Part shown: piece after piece, positions 6,894 to 12,562 of the stretch | Layout of the letters: every line of letters starts with the position of its first letter | How positions within the stretch are numbered: position 1 is the stretch's first letter | Position numbers and translations under genes: made by a program | NCBI GenBank assembly: GCA_900757905.1 | Contig: CAAEPN010000230.1 | Location: 1-15,064, forward strand | Direction of reading: 5' to 3' | DNA length: 15,064 bases | Source: Clostridia bacterium | GTDB lineage: Bacteria; Bacillota; Clostridia; Oscillospirales; CAG-382 | Notes under the pieces: generated by a model | What the model was told of the DNA's origin: nothing | The model's database searches: none | The model's input: the letters and a program-made list of their open reading frames with translations, nothing else

Positions 6894-8000
6894 TTAATTT
6901 GCGTACAGCTCCAATTTTTCGGTAACCGAGCGAAAACGCGGGTCTTGGCGAATGCCGTCATAGCGGCTGTGTTTGAGTTTCTCAAGCATATAGTAGCAAT
7001 GCGTATGCTCGGTGAGTTCATGGAAATCCTCGCCGTTTTCGGGATAGATTTGTGTGTCAACCAAGAAAGACGAGAAATGCTTACCGTGGTCGTTCTGATA
7101 GGATAAGTCGCAGGCCACGGCATGGTCACACATCTTTTCGAGCGAATCGAGAGCCTCTTTGGCTTTGCTGAGCGCGATTTCGTAAGTAGAGATCAGCCAA
7201 TGATTAAAAGCTAAACGGAAGTGGTGATACATAAGATCGTCGCCGTAGATTAAGGAATAGAGCTTGTTTGATACCCGAAGCATTTCAATTTTATTCTCCC
7301 AGGTTGAGGAGTCATTCGGAATATCCTCATTCAGCACAAGGTTCCGAATCGCCAAACCAAGAGCGTCCGTAAGCTTATCGATCTCATCCTGAATGTAGAA
7401 TTTCGTTTTTCCGTCTCCGATTCCGCAGGACAGTACATACTCGCGGCAGTATTTCATGGGAGTGAGCCGTTTGACTAAGTCCATGATCTTGTCGGCCTGA
7501 TCGGTCTCACTGTATAAGCTGACCAGCTTCGTGATGGCATCGTATCGTGTATTCTCGTTGACACATTCATCCATAACGGTTTTCAGAAGATTCTCGATCT
7601 CTCCAATAAGCGATGTATCGTGAGTCTGCTGCCACATGAAATAAAGGCACACCGCAAGTTGCTCCCTAATCTCATAGTCGTTCGGGTACCGCAGGAAGGC
7701 ATTTCGTGCATAAGCCAGCTGTTCCTCGAGCGATCCGACCTCCCAGAGACGGTTCATTTCCTTTTTGATAGCTGTAAGCTCGGCTTCACGTTCGGACAGC
7801 CTATAGCCGATCAGCTCGTCCACACTGACCGCGAAAAAGTCTGCAAGCACCGGAAGAAGCTCGATATCTGGATAACCGCTTTCCGATTCCCAGCGTGAAA
7901 TTGCCTGAGGGGTAACCCCAAGGCTTGTGGCAAGTGCGTCTTGTGTAATATTGTTTTCTGCACGAAGCTTTTTGATAATCGTGCCTATTTTAAGGTTCAT
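6894..8000 (-). CDS. XRE-family regulator with long C-terminal helical domain
   Basis: A 368-residue regulator. Residues 3-65 are a classical Cro/CI-type helix-turn-helix (IKKLRAENNITQDALATSLGV, then TPQAISRWESESGYPDIELLP), followed by ADFFAVSVDELIGY, the usual linker. The remaining 300 residues are helical with a tetratricopeptide-like rhythm of aromatic and leucine positions (EEQLAYARNAFLRYPNDYEIRE and similar), and lack any enzymatic motif. Such proteins often bind a peptide or partner protein through the C-terminal repeats. Start ATG 8000 follows GGAGGT six bases away. It is monocistronic and convergent with queH. Target genes are unknown; the palindromic sequence in its own upstream region hints at autoregulation. 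Confidence 0.9.
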   Translation of the reverse strand: MNLKIGTIIKKLRAENNITQDALATSLGVTPQAISRWESESGYPDIELLPVLADFFAVSVDELIGYRLSEREAELTAIKKEMNRLWEVGSLEEQLAYARNAFLRYPNDYEIREQLAVCLYFMWQQTHDTSLIGEIENLLKTVMDECVNENTRYDAITKLVSLYSETDQADKIMDLVKRLTPMKYCREYVLSCGIGDGKTKFYIQDEIDKLTDALGLAIRNLVLNEDIPNDSSTWENKIEMLRVSNKLYSLIYGDDLMYHHFRLAFNHWLISTYEIALSKAKEALDSLEKMCDHAVACDLSYQNDHGKHFSSFLVDTQIYPENGEDFHELTEHTHCYYMLEKLKHSRYDGIRQDPRFRSVTEKLELYAN

Positions 8001-8021
8001 ATCTTACCTCCGAAAAGTTTA

Positions 8022-8077
8022 TCACCGGTGTAAGTATAGTATAGCACGGATTTCAAAAATAGCAATTATCAATCCGT
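8022..8077 (-). promoter_or_regulatory. Probable promoter and inverted repeat upstream of the XRE regulator
   Basis: On the minus strand a TTGCTA element, about 16 bases and TATACT precede the gene. A perfect 7-bp inverted repeat, ACGGATT (8046-8052) and AATCCGT (8071-8077), brackets the -35 area and could be an operator. The promoter match is moderate and the repeat is short. Confidence 0.45.
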
Positions 8078-8096
8078 TGTTAAGGATATAAAGTAT

Positions 8097-8352
8097 CACT
8101 TTATTTTTAAGGTTTTATTGCAAAAAAAGGGCAGAAGGTGCGTAAAAACGGCGCATGTTCCGTCCTTAGGAAATGCAAAATAGCCTCGAAATCGTGAGAG
8201 TTCGGGGCTTTGAAGCCATGATATCTCATTTGGCTTCGTGATTTGTATCGCGTCGCCGAAAAAATCTTGAAAAGATAAGGCGGTATATCCGATTATTGCC
8301 GGAGATGAAATATTGTTCTCTGCGATCACAATGCGAAATGAAACCGATCTCT
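8097..8352. other. Non-coding intergenic stretch with hairpins
   Basis: No credible gene lies here: the short open frames on either strand lack ribosome sites and resemble no protein family. Two good hairpins occur. One is GCCTCGAA / TTCGGGGC (8183-8208, one wobble). The other is GAAGCCA / TGGCTTC (8212-8237). It may be the left part of the same structured element as 8353-8467. Confidence 0.5.
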
Positions 8353-8427
8353 ACGCCTATAGGCGTTTCACGTGCCGGATGGCACATTTCACGCGCAAAG
8401 CGCATTTCACAGATTCCGAAGGAGTCT
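8353..8427. repeat. Row of four hairpins joined by TTTCAC
   Basis: Four different short hairpins follow one another with hardly any spacing: ACGCC-TATA-GGCGT (8353-8366), GTGCC-GGAT-GGCAC (8372-8385), GCGC-AAA-GCGC (8393-8403) and AGATTCC-GAA-GGAGTCT (8411-8427). The first three are each followed by (A)TTTCAC at 8366-8371, 8386-8392 and 8404-8410. Stem sequences differ while the linkers are constant, which suggests selection on RNA or DNA structure or a dispersed repeat family. Confidence 0.7.
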
Positions 8428-8435
8428 ACTTCGCT

Positions 8436-8467
8436 AAAAAAAGCACTTGCTGATGCAAGTGCTTTTT
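8436..8467 (-). terminator. Terminator of the nucleoside hydrolase-ribokinase operon
   Basis: A perfect 8-bp stem GCACTTGC / GCAAGTGC with a TGAT loop (8451-8454) is flanked by A7 and T5 on the plus strand. It therefore reads as a terminator with T7 on the minus strand and T5 on the plus strand. It lies about 80 bases after the ribokinase stop. Confidence 0.85.
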
Positions 8468-8544
8468 CTGACCAATCTATACAGTCTGTTTATGTTGCCG
8501 GCTCAACTTTATTATGTATATTTCAGTTAATAGCAATTGACTTC

Positions 8545-9462
8545 TCATTTACTATTATTTATGCACGATAAAAATTTCTCAACTTCATTTTTGGTCGGTA
8601 TTGATACAGATGCGCCTTTACGACTGACCACAATCGCACTTGTTGCCTGAGCATATCTGATGGCCTCATCCACTCCGAGATTGTCAAACTCAGCACAAAA
8701 CGCGCCAATAAAGCTATCCCCTGCAGCGGTTGAGTCAACCGCATCAACCTTAAACGCCTCAGCGCATTTTACTTCATTTCCGACATTATAAACACATCCG
8801 TTTGAACCAAGTGTTATGATTACCTGCTTAATTCCCTTATCAAGATACATTTGACATGCGATTTTTGCTTCATCAGCATTATTTACACTTATATCAAGCA
8901 AGGCCGACGCTTCGTGTTCATTCACAACAAAAATGTCTGTATATTCAAACATTTTCGGAATGAAGCCGGTAACTGGTGTCGGGTTCAATACTACATACTT
9001 TCCTAAATCCTTTGCGGTTTTCATGGCATATAAAACAGCATCAGAAGAAATTTCAAGCTGAAATATGCAAATATCGCATTCTTTAATTAACTCGACATAT
9101 CTATCAACAAGCTGCGGAGTTACACTTTGGTTTGCTCCGCCTTCAAGAATAATGGTATTATCACCGCCCGACACAATTATCATAGCTATGCCACTCGTGC
9201 CTATATTTTCAATTCCCGAAACATCCACACCTGAGTTTTTAAGATTTTCCTTCAACTTTGCTCCGAACATATCATCACCAACTGCTCCGATAAAAGATAC
9301 ATCATTTTCAAGTTTTGCTGCAGCAACCGCTTGATTAGCACCCTTTCCTCCGGGCACAGTCTTGAAGTTATTTCCAAACACTGTTTCTCCCATTACCGGC
9401 GGATAATTGGTTTCAATAACCAAATCCATATTTATACTTCCTACTACACAAATCTTTTTCAC
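8545..9462 (-). CDS. rbsK: Ribokinase (PfkB family)
   Basis: A 305-residue cytoplasmic sugar kinase that phosphorylates ribose to ribose 5-phosphate with ATP. The N-terminal substrate motif GSINMDLV (residues 8-15), the PfkB signature 1 GGKGANQA (38-45), and the C-terminal ATP/anion-hole motif DSTAAGDSFIGAF (243-255, catalytic Asp249) are all present. The usual DTTGAGD is here DSTAAGD, a mild variant. Length is normal for RbsK. The GTG start at 9462 follows AGGGTG and lies 14 bases after the nucleoside hydrolase stop, so the two are translated from one message and act in sequence: the hydrolase frees ribose and this kinase captures it. The gene is clearly AT-richer than ppdK or the oadB-like gene. 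Confidence 0.93.
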   Translation of the reverse strand: MKKICVVGSINMDLVIETNYPPVMGETVFGNNFKTVPGGKGANQAVAAAKLENDVSFIGAVGDDMFGAKLKENLKNSGVDVSGIENIGTSGIAMIIVSGGDNTIILEGGANQSVTPQLVDRYVELIKECDICIFQLEISSDAVLYAMKTAKDLGKYVVLNPTPVTGFIPKMFEYTDIFVVNEHEASALLDISVNNADEAKIACQMYLDKGIKQVIITLGSNGCVYNVGNEVKCAEAFKVDAVDSTAAGDSFIGAFCAEFDNLGVDEAIRYAQATSAIVVSRKGASVSIPTKNEVEKFLSCINNSK

Positions 9463-9476
9463 AAAATCACCCTATG

Positions 9477-10391
9477 CTATCTTATAAGTTTCCTTATTAA
9501 ATCATTCATAAGACTATCGCAATTAATACTGTACACATATCTCATAAAACTGCAATCTTTTGATAAATTATATTGAAAATCATAGTTAGGGATATGTTTA
9601 TTTACGATCCTGCTTAGCATAAATTTATCGTCTTCGTTTAAGAGCCAAGCAACAGCCGTAACATCCCATATTACTCTTTTCCATGGTTTTCCGGATGCAT
9701 ATGCCTCTGCAGCCCGAACTGTATGCTCAACAAGATAGTCACATAATTTGTTTTTTCCTTTTAACCAAAACTCAAGCTCGGGTTTTGAAATTTTGAATGC
9801 ATCCACAACTCCCATACAAGGAAGTTGAACTAGCGGTATATCACTTTTCATTATAACCCTTGCAGCAGCAATATCCTGCATCATATTAAACTCTTTTGTA
9901 TCATGAAACTCGAGAGAATGTCCTCCCAACCATACAACAACTATATTTTTTGCAATTTCGGGATTTATTAACACAGCCGAGGCAACATTTGTTATTGCGG
10001 CAATTCCAACTATATAAAGCGGATTTTCCGTTGTGTAATTCGCAGCCAGAGCTGCCAAATGTTGTGCCGCCTCTGACACAACCGGTGTTTTTTCATCAGG
10101 AAGATATCTGTCTGCTCCCTTGTAAACAATATCGGTAAGTTCACTTCTGTTCATTAAATTAATAAGCTTTATTATTTCATCATAGCTTCTTTCCATTCCA
10201 TCCTTGGGAGATTTTGAATTTTCATTAAAAAAAGGCGCCGCATAAATTGCTTTCACATTAAGCTTATCTTCCGAGTTCAGAAGGTACGCTATTGCATATT
10301 GGTCATCAATCTCATTGTAAGCATCGGTATCAAGAACAACATCAACCTTTCCTTTGGGCACATCAAGATTCTTTAATAATTCAAAATTCAT
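9477..10391 (-). CDS. Nucleoside hydrolase (IUNH family)
   Basis: A 304-residue enzyme that hydrolyses the N-glycosidic bond of ribonucleosides to give base and ribose. The Ca2+-binding aspartate cluster is DTDAYNEIDDQYA (Asp21, Asp23, Asp29, Asp30), a recognised variant of the common DTDPGxDD motif with two extra residues. Asn169 and Asp173 in EFNMMQD and Asp243 in IWDVTAVA match the remaining Ca2+ and ribose ligands. Start ATG 10391 follows AAAGGATG. A promoter with a TTGACA -35 element lies just upstream. Pairing with ribokinase supports nucleoside salvage. Base preference (purine, pyrimidine or inosine-uridine) cannot be deduced. No transporter gene accompanies it in this window, so nucleosides must come from elsewhere. 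Confidence 0.93.
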   Translation of the reverse strand: MNFELLKNLDVPKGKVDVVLDTDAYNEIDDQYAIAYLLNSEDKLNVKAIYAAPFFNENSKSPKDGMERSYDEIIKLINLMNRSELTDIVYKGADRYLPDEKTPVVSEAAQHLAALAANYTTENPLYIVGIAAITNVASAVLINPEIAKNIVVVWLGGHSLEFHDTKEFNMMQDIAAARVIMKSDIPLVQLPCMGVVDAFKISKPELEFWLKGKNKLCDYLVEHTVRAAEAYASGKPWKRVIWDVTAVAWLLNEDDKFMLSRIVNKHIPNYDFQYNLSKDCSFMRYVYSINCDSLMNDLIRKLIR

Positions 10392-10437
10392 AATATATTC
10401 ATCCTTTCATTGCACTTCATTTTGTTGTTATTATCAC

Positions 10438-10737
10438 TCATGCAAATATATCATAAACTACGCTCTTTGTCAAGTTCACAGAGCGCGTTGGAACAACAGT
10501 CAGTATTCTCCACTTATCCTGAATTTCACGATAATTTCTTCCGAGCCTGTCAATTGATTTGACATAAAGCAAATCACCCTTTTTCAGCTTTCTTAATAAC
10601 CTCAAATAGCTTGGTCTGTTAAAATCCTTACCTGATTGCTTATCCATGTAAATATTTTTTGATTCTATGCCGAGCTTTTTCATTTCAAGCCTTTGCCTTG
10701 CTTCATTCTGATCCACTGCCGAAACCCTTACATACAT
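10438..10737 (-). pseudogene. Truncated serine recombinase (resolvase N-domain remnant)
   Basis: A 99-codon remnant of a resolvase/invertase-type serine recombinase. The frame begins at YVRVSAVDQNEARQR, containing the catalytic Ser of the YxRVS motif, and continues through NIYMDKQSGKDFNRPSYLRLL and the conserved GDLLYVKSIDRLGRNYREI. After KWRILT (near 10496) family similarity ends; the last 19 codons simply read through the promoter of the next operon. The long helix E and the C-terminal DNA-binding domain are missing, and the extreme N-terminus is clipped (no ribosome site; a stop lies shortly upstream). It cannot be a working recombinase. It marks the edge of a former mobile element beside tRNA-Gln. 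Confidence 0.88.
10445..10485 (-). promoter_or_regulatory. Promoter and possible operator of the nucleoside hydrolase operon
   Basis: On the minus strand TTGACA (10468-10473), 17 bases and TATATT (10445-10450) form a strong promoter. A near-perfect inverted repeat, CGCTCT (10461-10466) and AGAGCG (10480-10485) with two further matched positions inside, straddles the -35 element and looks like a repressor site. The whole element lies inside the 3' end of the broken recombinase frame. Confidence 0.8.
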
Positions 10738-10773
10738 TAGCGTTTTTTGAATTGATTTTATATTAGATTTTTA

Positions 10774-10812
10774 TGGTGTCCCCGGTTCAAGTCCGGTCAA
10801 ACCGGTGGGTGC
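10774..10812 (+). other. tRNA T-arm-like fragment
   Basis: A CCCGG-TTCAAGT-CCGGT stretch at about 10781-10797 has the invariant bases of a tRNA T-loop with four of five stem pairs. It is followed by GGTGGGTGCA and then a T6 run, resembling the 3' end of a leucine-type tRNA with a short internal disturbance. No matching 5' half is seen upstream. It may be an attachment-site scar; coincidence is possible. Confidence 0.3.
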
Positions 10813-10867
10813 ATCTACTGTTTTTTAGTCAAATCAAATTTTTCAAAAATGCTCAAAAACCGCATAA

Positions 10868-10907
10868 GAAAGCGGTCAAAACAGATTGCATCTATTTTGA
10901 CCGCTTT
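10868..10907 (-). terminator. Terminator of tRNA-Gln
   Basis: A long stem of 13 bp (AAAGCGGTCAAAA / TTTTGACCGCTTT) is extended after one C-A mismatch by AGAT / ATCT around a TGC loop. It starts only four bases after the tRNA 3' end on the minus strand, where the tail is C/T-rich. Confidence 0.75.
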
Positions 10908-10910
10908 TTC

Positions 10911-10984
10911 TGGCTGCGGAACTAGGATTTGAACCCAGACAAACAGAGTCAGAGTCTGTCGTGCTGCCATTACACAATTCCGCA
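10911..10984 (-). tRNA. tRNA-Gln (anticodon CTG)
   Basis: A 74-base cloverleaf reads on the minus strand. The acceptor stem TGCGGAA / TTCCGCA has the U1-A72 pair and G73 typical of glutamine tRNAs. The D stem is GTG / CAC, and the anticodon stem ACAGA / TCTGT is perfect around loop CTCTGAC, with CTG at 10950-10952. The variable loop has four bases, and the T arm is CTGGG-TTCAAAT-CCTAG. The CCA end is encoded (10911-10913). A consensus promoter and a hairpin terminator flank it. Confidence 0.95.
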
Positions 10985-11006
10985 ATGTTTTCAACTGACG
11001 GGATAT

Positions 11007-11035
11007 ATTATACAACAACAGGCACGGTTTGTCAA
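11007..11035 (-). promoter_or_regulatory. Promoter of tRNA-Gln
   Basis: Perfect TTGACA (11030-11035) and TATAAT (11007-11012) elements on the minus strand are separated by 17 bases, about 22 bases before the tRNA 5' end. This is the expected strength for a stable RNA. Confidence 0.92.
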
Positions 11036-11097
11036 GAGGTTTTCGCAATTTAATGAGTAAATGTTTTCGACATTTTACAAGCTTCGCCAAGATGCGG

Positions 11098-12255
11098 TCA
11101 AACGCGTTCTTCAAGGCCGCTTTCGTCCGACCGGTATGCCGCCTCCATAACACGGTTAACATACGCGCCGTCGGAAAAAGAGGGTGTAAAGGATTTCTTT
11201 TCGTTCACGGCAGAAAGGTAGCTGTACATCGAATGAATGTGTCCGCGGAACCAGCCGATGGGCGCACGCATTCCCGGAAAGACCGATTCCGGAAGGTCGT
11301 AGCGGTTGACGCACTCAATGGCCGTGAAGCCGCGCTCGCCGCCATTCGGTGCGGACGGTTGTTTTGCATCGTAAAAATACAGATAATTCGGGTTCATAAG
11401 GTCAAATTTCAGTGCGCCGTCCGTACCGTATACCGACAGCGTGAAATCATCGTTCGCGCCGACGGAAACCTTGCTTGCCTCAATCGTGCCGCAGGCGCCG
11501 CCGGCAAGCCGCGCCGTGATATAGAACGCTTCGTCTGCATTGGTGCGCCACGGTTTTCCGTCCGCACCTGTGCGTTCGGGATAAACGATCTGCGATAGCC
11601 CTCGGACGGTATCGATCTTGTTTTCCGGCGCATTTCCGAGAACGAACGCTAAAAGGTCGATCGCATGCGAACCGAGATCGAACAACACACCGCCGCCGCA
11701 GATATCTTTGTCCTGCTTCCAACCGCGCGGCTTGGCCGGATCGGCACTGGAGGAATGCAGATAGGCGCTGCGGAAAGATACGATTTTTCCTAACCGGCCC
11801 TCGGCAACAAGGCTTGCGGCGCGTATGGCGGCCGGAAGATGCCGGTTGTTGAACACAACGCCGCAAACGCTGTCGGTTTTTTGCGCAAGTGCGGCAAGCT
11901 CTTCCGCTTGGGCAGCCGTAATGCCGAGCGGCTTTTCGCAAAGCACGTTTTTCCCGTGTGCGAGCGCCGCCTTGACCTCTTCATAATGGCAGATGTTGGG
12001 CGTGCAGACATCGATGACGTCAATATTGGGATTTTCTAAAACGGCCTTGTAGTCGGTGGAATAGTTTACAAAGCCGAGCATATCCGCTTTTGGCCGCGCC
12101 GTATTTTCGTCGCGCGTAATAAGCGTGTGAAGCACCGCTTCAAAGGGCAGGGGATTGTAGCAATAGCGAAGATTGGCTACTGCCGCCGCATGTGCGCGTC
12201 CCATGGCGCCCGAACCGATAAGCGCGATATTGATGCGTTTTTTTATTGTTTCCAT
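11098..12255 (-). CDS. Gfo/Idh/MocA-family NAD(P)-dependent oxidoreductase
   Basis: A 385-residue cytoplasmic dehydrogenase of sugars, inositols or related polyols. The N-terminal Rossmann fold has GSGAMGRAHA (Gly14, Gly16, Gly19), and VIDVCTPNICHYEEVKAAL leads to the family signature CEKPLG (residues 106-111, catalytic Lys108). The C-terminal alpha/beta domain has GGGVLFDLGSHAIDL (187-201) with the usual Asp193 and His197. Length fits the family. ATG 12255 follows AAAGGAAAT, and a TTGAAA-17-TAAAAT promoter lies just upstream. It is a single gene in this window, so no pathway partner identifies the substrate; family members act on myo-inositol, glucose, N-acetyl sugars or biliverdin. Confidence 0.93.
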   Translation of the reverse strand: METIKKRINIALIGSGAMGRAHAAAVANLRYCYNPLPFEAVLHTLITRDENTARPKADMLGFVNYSTDYKAVLENPNIDVIDVCTPNICHYEEVKAALAHGKNVLCEKPLGITAAQAEELAALAQKTDSVCGVVFNNRHLPAAIRAASLVAEGRLGKIVSFRSAYLHSSSADPAKPRGWKQDKDICGGGVLFDLGSHAIDLLAFVLGNAPENKIDTVRGLSQIVYPERTGADGKPWRTNADEAFYITARLAGGACGTIEASKVSVGANDDFTLSVYGTDGALKFDLMNPNYLYFYDAKQPSAPNGGERGFTAIECVNRYDLPESVFPGMRAPIGWFRGHIHSMYSYLSAVNEKKSFTPSFSDGAYVNRVMEAAYRSDESGLEERV

Positions 12256-12281
12256 AGTTGCATTTCCTTTTGTTTTTTCTC

Positions 12282-12310
12282 ATTTTAACATAAAAAGACG
12301 TTTTTTTCAA
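12282..12310 (-). promoter_or_regulatory. Promoter of the Gfo/Idh/MocA gene
   Basis: TTGAAA (12305-12310), 17 bases and TAAAAT (12282-12287) on the minus strand place the start site about 20 bases before the ATG. It is back to back with the plus-strand promoter at 12341. Confidence 0.8.
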
Positions 12311-12340
12311 TACTTTTCGCGAGAAATTTAATCAGAATAC

Positions 12341-12369
12341 TTGACAGAAACGGGTTAATATGGTAAAAT
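12341..12369 (+). promoter_or_regulatory. Promoter of the riboswitch-oadB-like operon
   Basis: TTGACA (12341-12346), a 17-base spacer and TAAAAT (12364-12369) predict transcription from about 12376. This gives a leader of roughly 185 bases before the OadB-like start, room for the riboswitch and its terminator. Confidence 0.88.
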
Positions 12370-12394
12370 ATAGAAACTAAATTCAAATCTTCCG

Positions 12395-12497
12395 GATAAA
12401 AGGGAGTAGCGGCGGAAAACCGTTGCAGAAGCGTCAATCACGATTGTCAGGCTACAGCCATGCAATCCGCGTCTGCATGAAACGCGAGACTTTTATC
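12395..12497 (+). promoter_or_regulatory. yybP-ykoY-like (Mn2+) riboswitch aptamer
   Basis: Stem P1 pairs GATAAAAG (12395-12402) with CTTTTATC (12490-12497). Directly after the 5' strand comes GGAGTAGC, and directly before the 3' strand comes GCGAGA. These correspond to the conserved GGGGAGUAGC and GC(A)CGAGAC/GCAAGAC elements of the yybP-ykoY class, as in Lactococcus lactis and Bacillus subtilis leaders known to me. Inside are a CGG-AAAA-CCG hairpin (12413-12422), a stem TGCAGA / TCTGCA (12424-12429 / 12472-12477), and an inner CAAT-CACG-ATTG hairpin. The class binds Mn2+. Its 3' P1 strand is shared with the following terminator. Assignment rests on motif memory and needs a covariance-model search. 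Confidence 0.8.
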
Positions 12498-12537
12498 GTA
12501 TAACTTTTGGCGTTATGCGGTAAAGGTCGTTTTTTTT
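12488..12537 (+). terminator. Riboswitch-controlled intrinsic terminator
   Basis: A 17-pair stem, 12488-12504 against 12512-12528 (some G-U pairs, no mismatch), with loop TTTTGGC is followed by G and eight T residues (12530-12537). The stem uses the entire 3' strand of aptamer P1 (12490-12497), so aptamer and terminator are mutually exclusive. Ligand binding should give read-through and gene expression, that is, an ON switch. Confidence 0.92.
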
Positions 12538-12562
12538 GCCGTAAAAGAACAGGAGTGAAAAT

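Noticed and set aside
8096..8329. Open frame of 77 codons on the minus strand in the intergenic region
   Set aside because: GTG start without a ribosome site, no family resemblance, and it overlaps hairpins of a non-coding element.
8353..8427. Possible CRISPR array
   Set aside because: The repeated part is only 6-7 bases, spacers are hairpins of 11-17 bases, and no cas genes are present.
8296..8571. Open frame of 91 codons on the plus strand
   Set aside because: It runs through the TTTCAC hairpin row and a terminator and into the ribokinase 3' end; composition is that of translated repeats.
10815..11162. Open frame of 115 codons on the minus strand
   Set aside because: It covers the tRNA-Gln gene, its promoter and terminator and the end of the oxidoreductase gene; no start signal.
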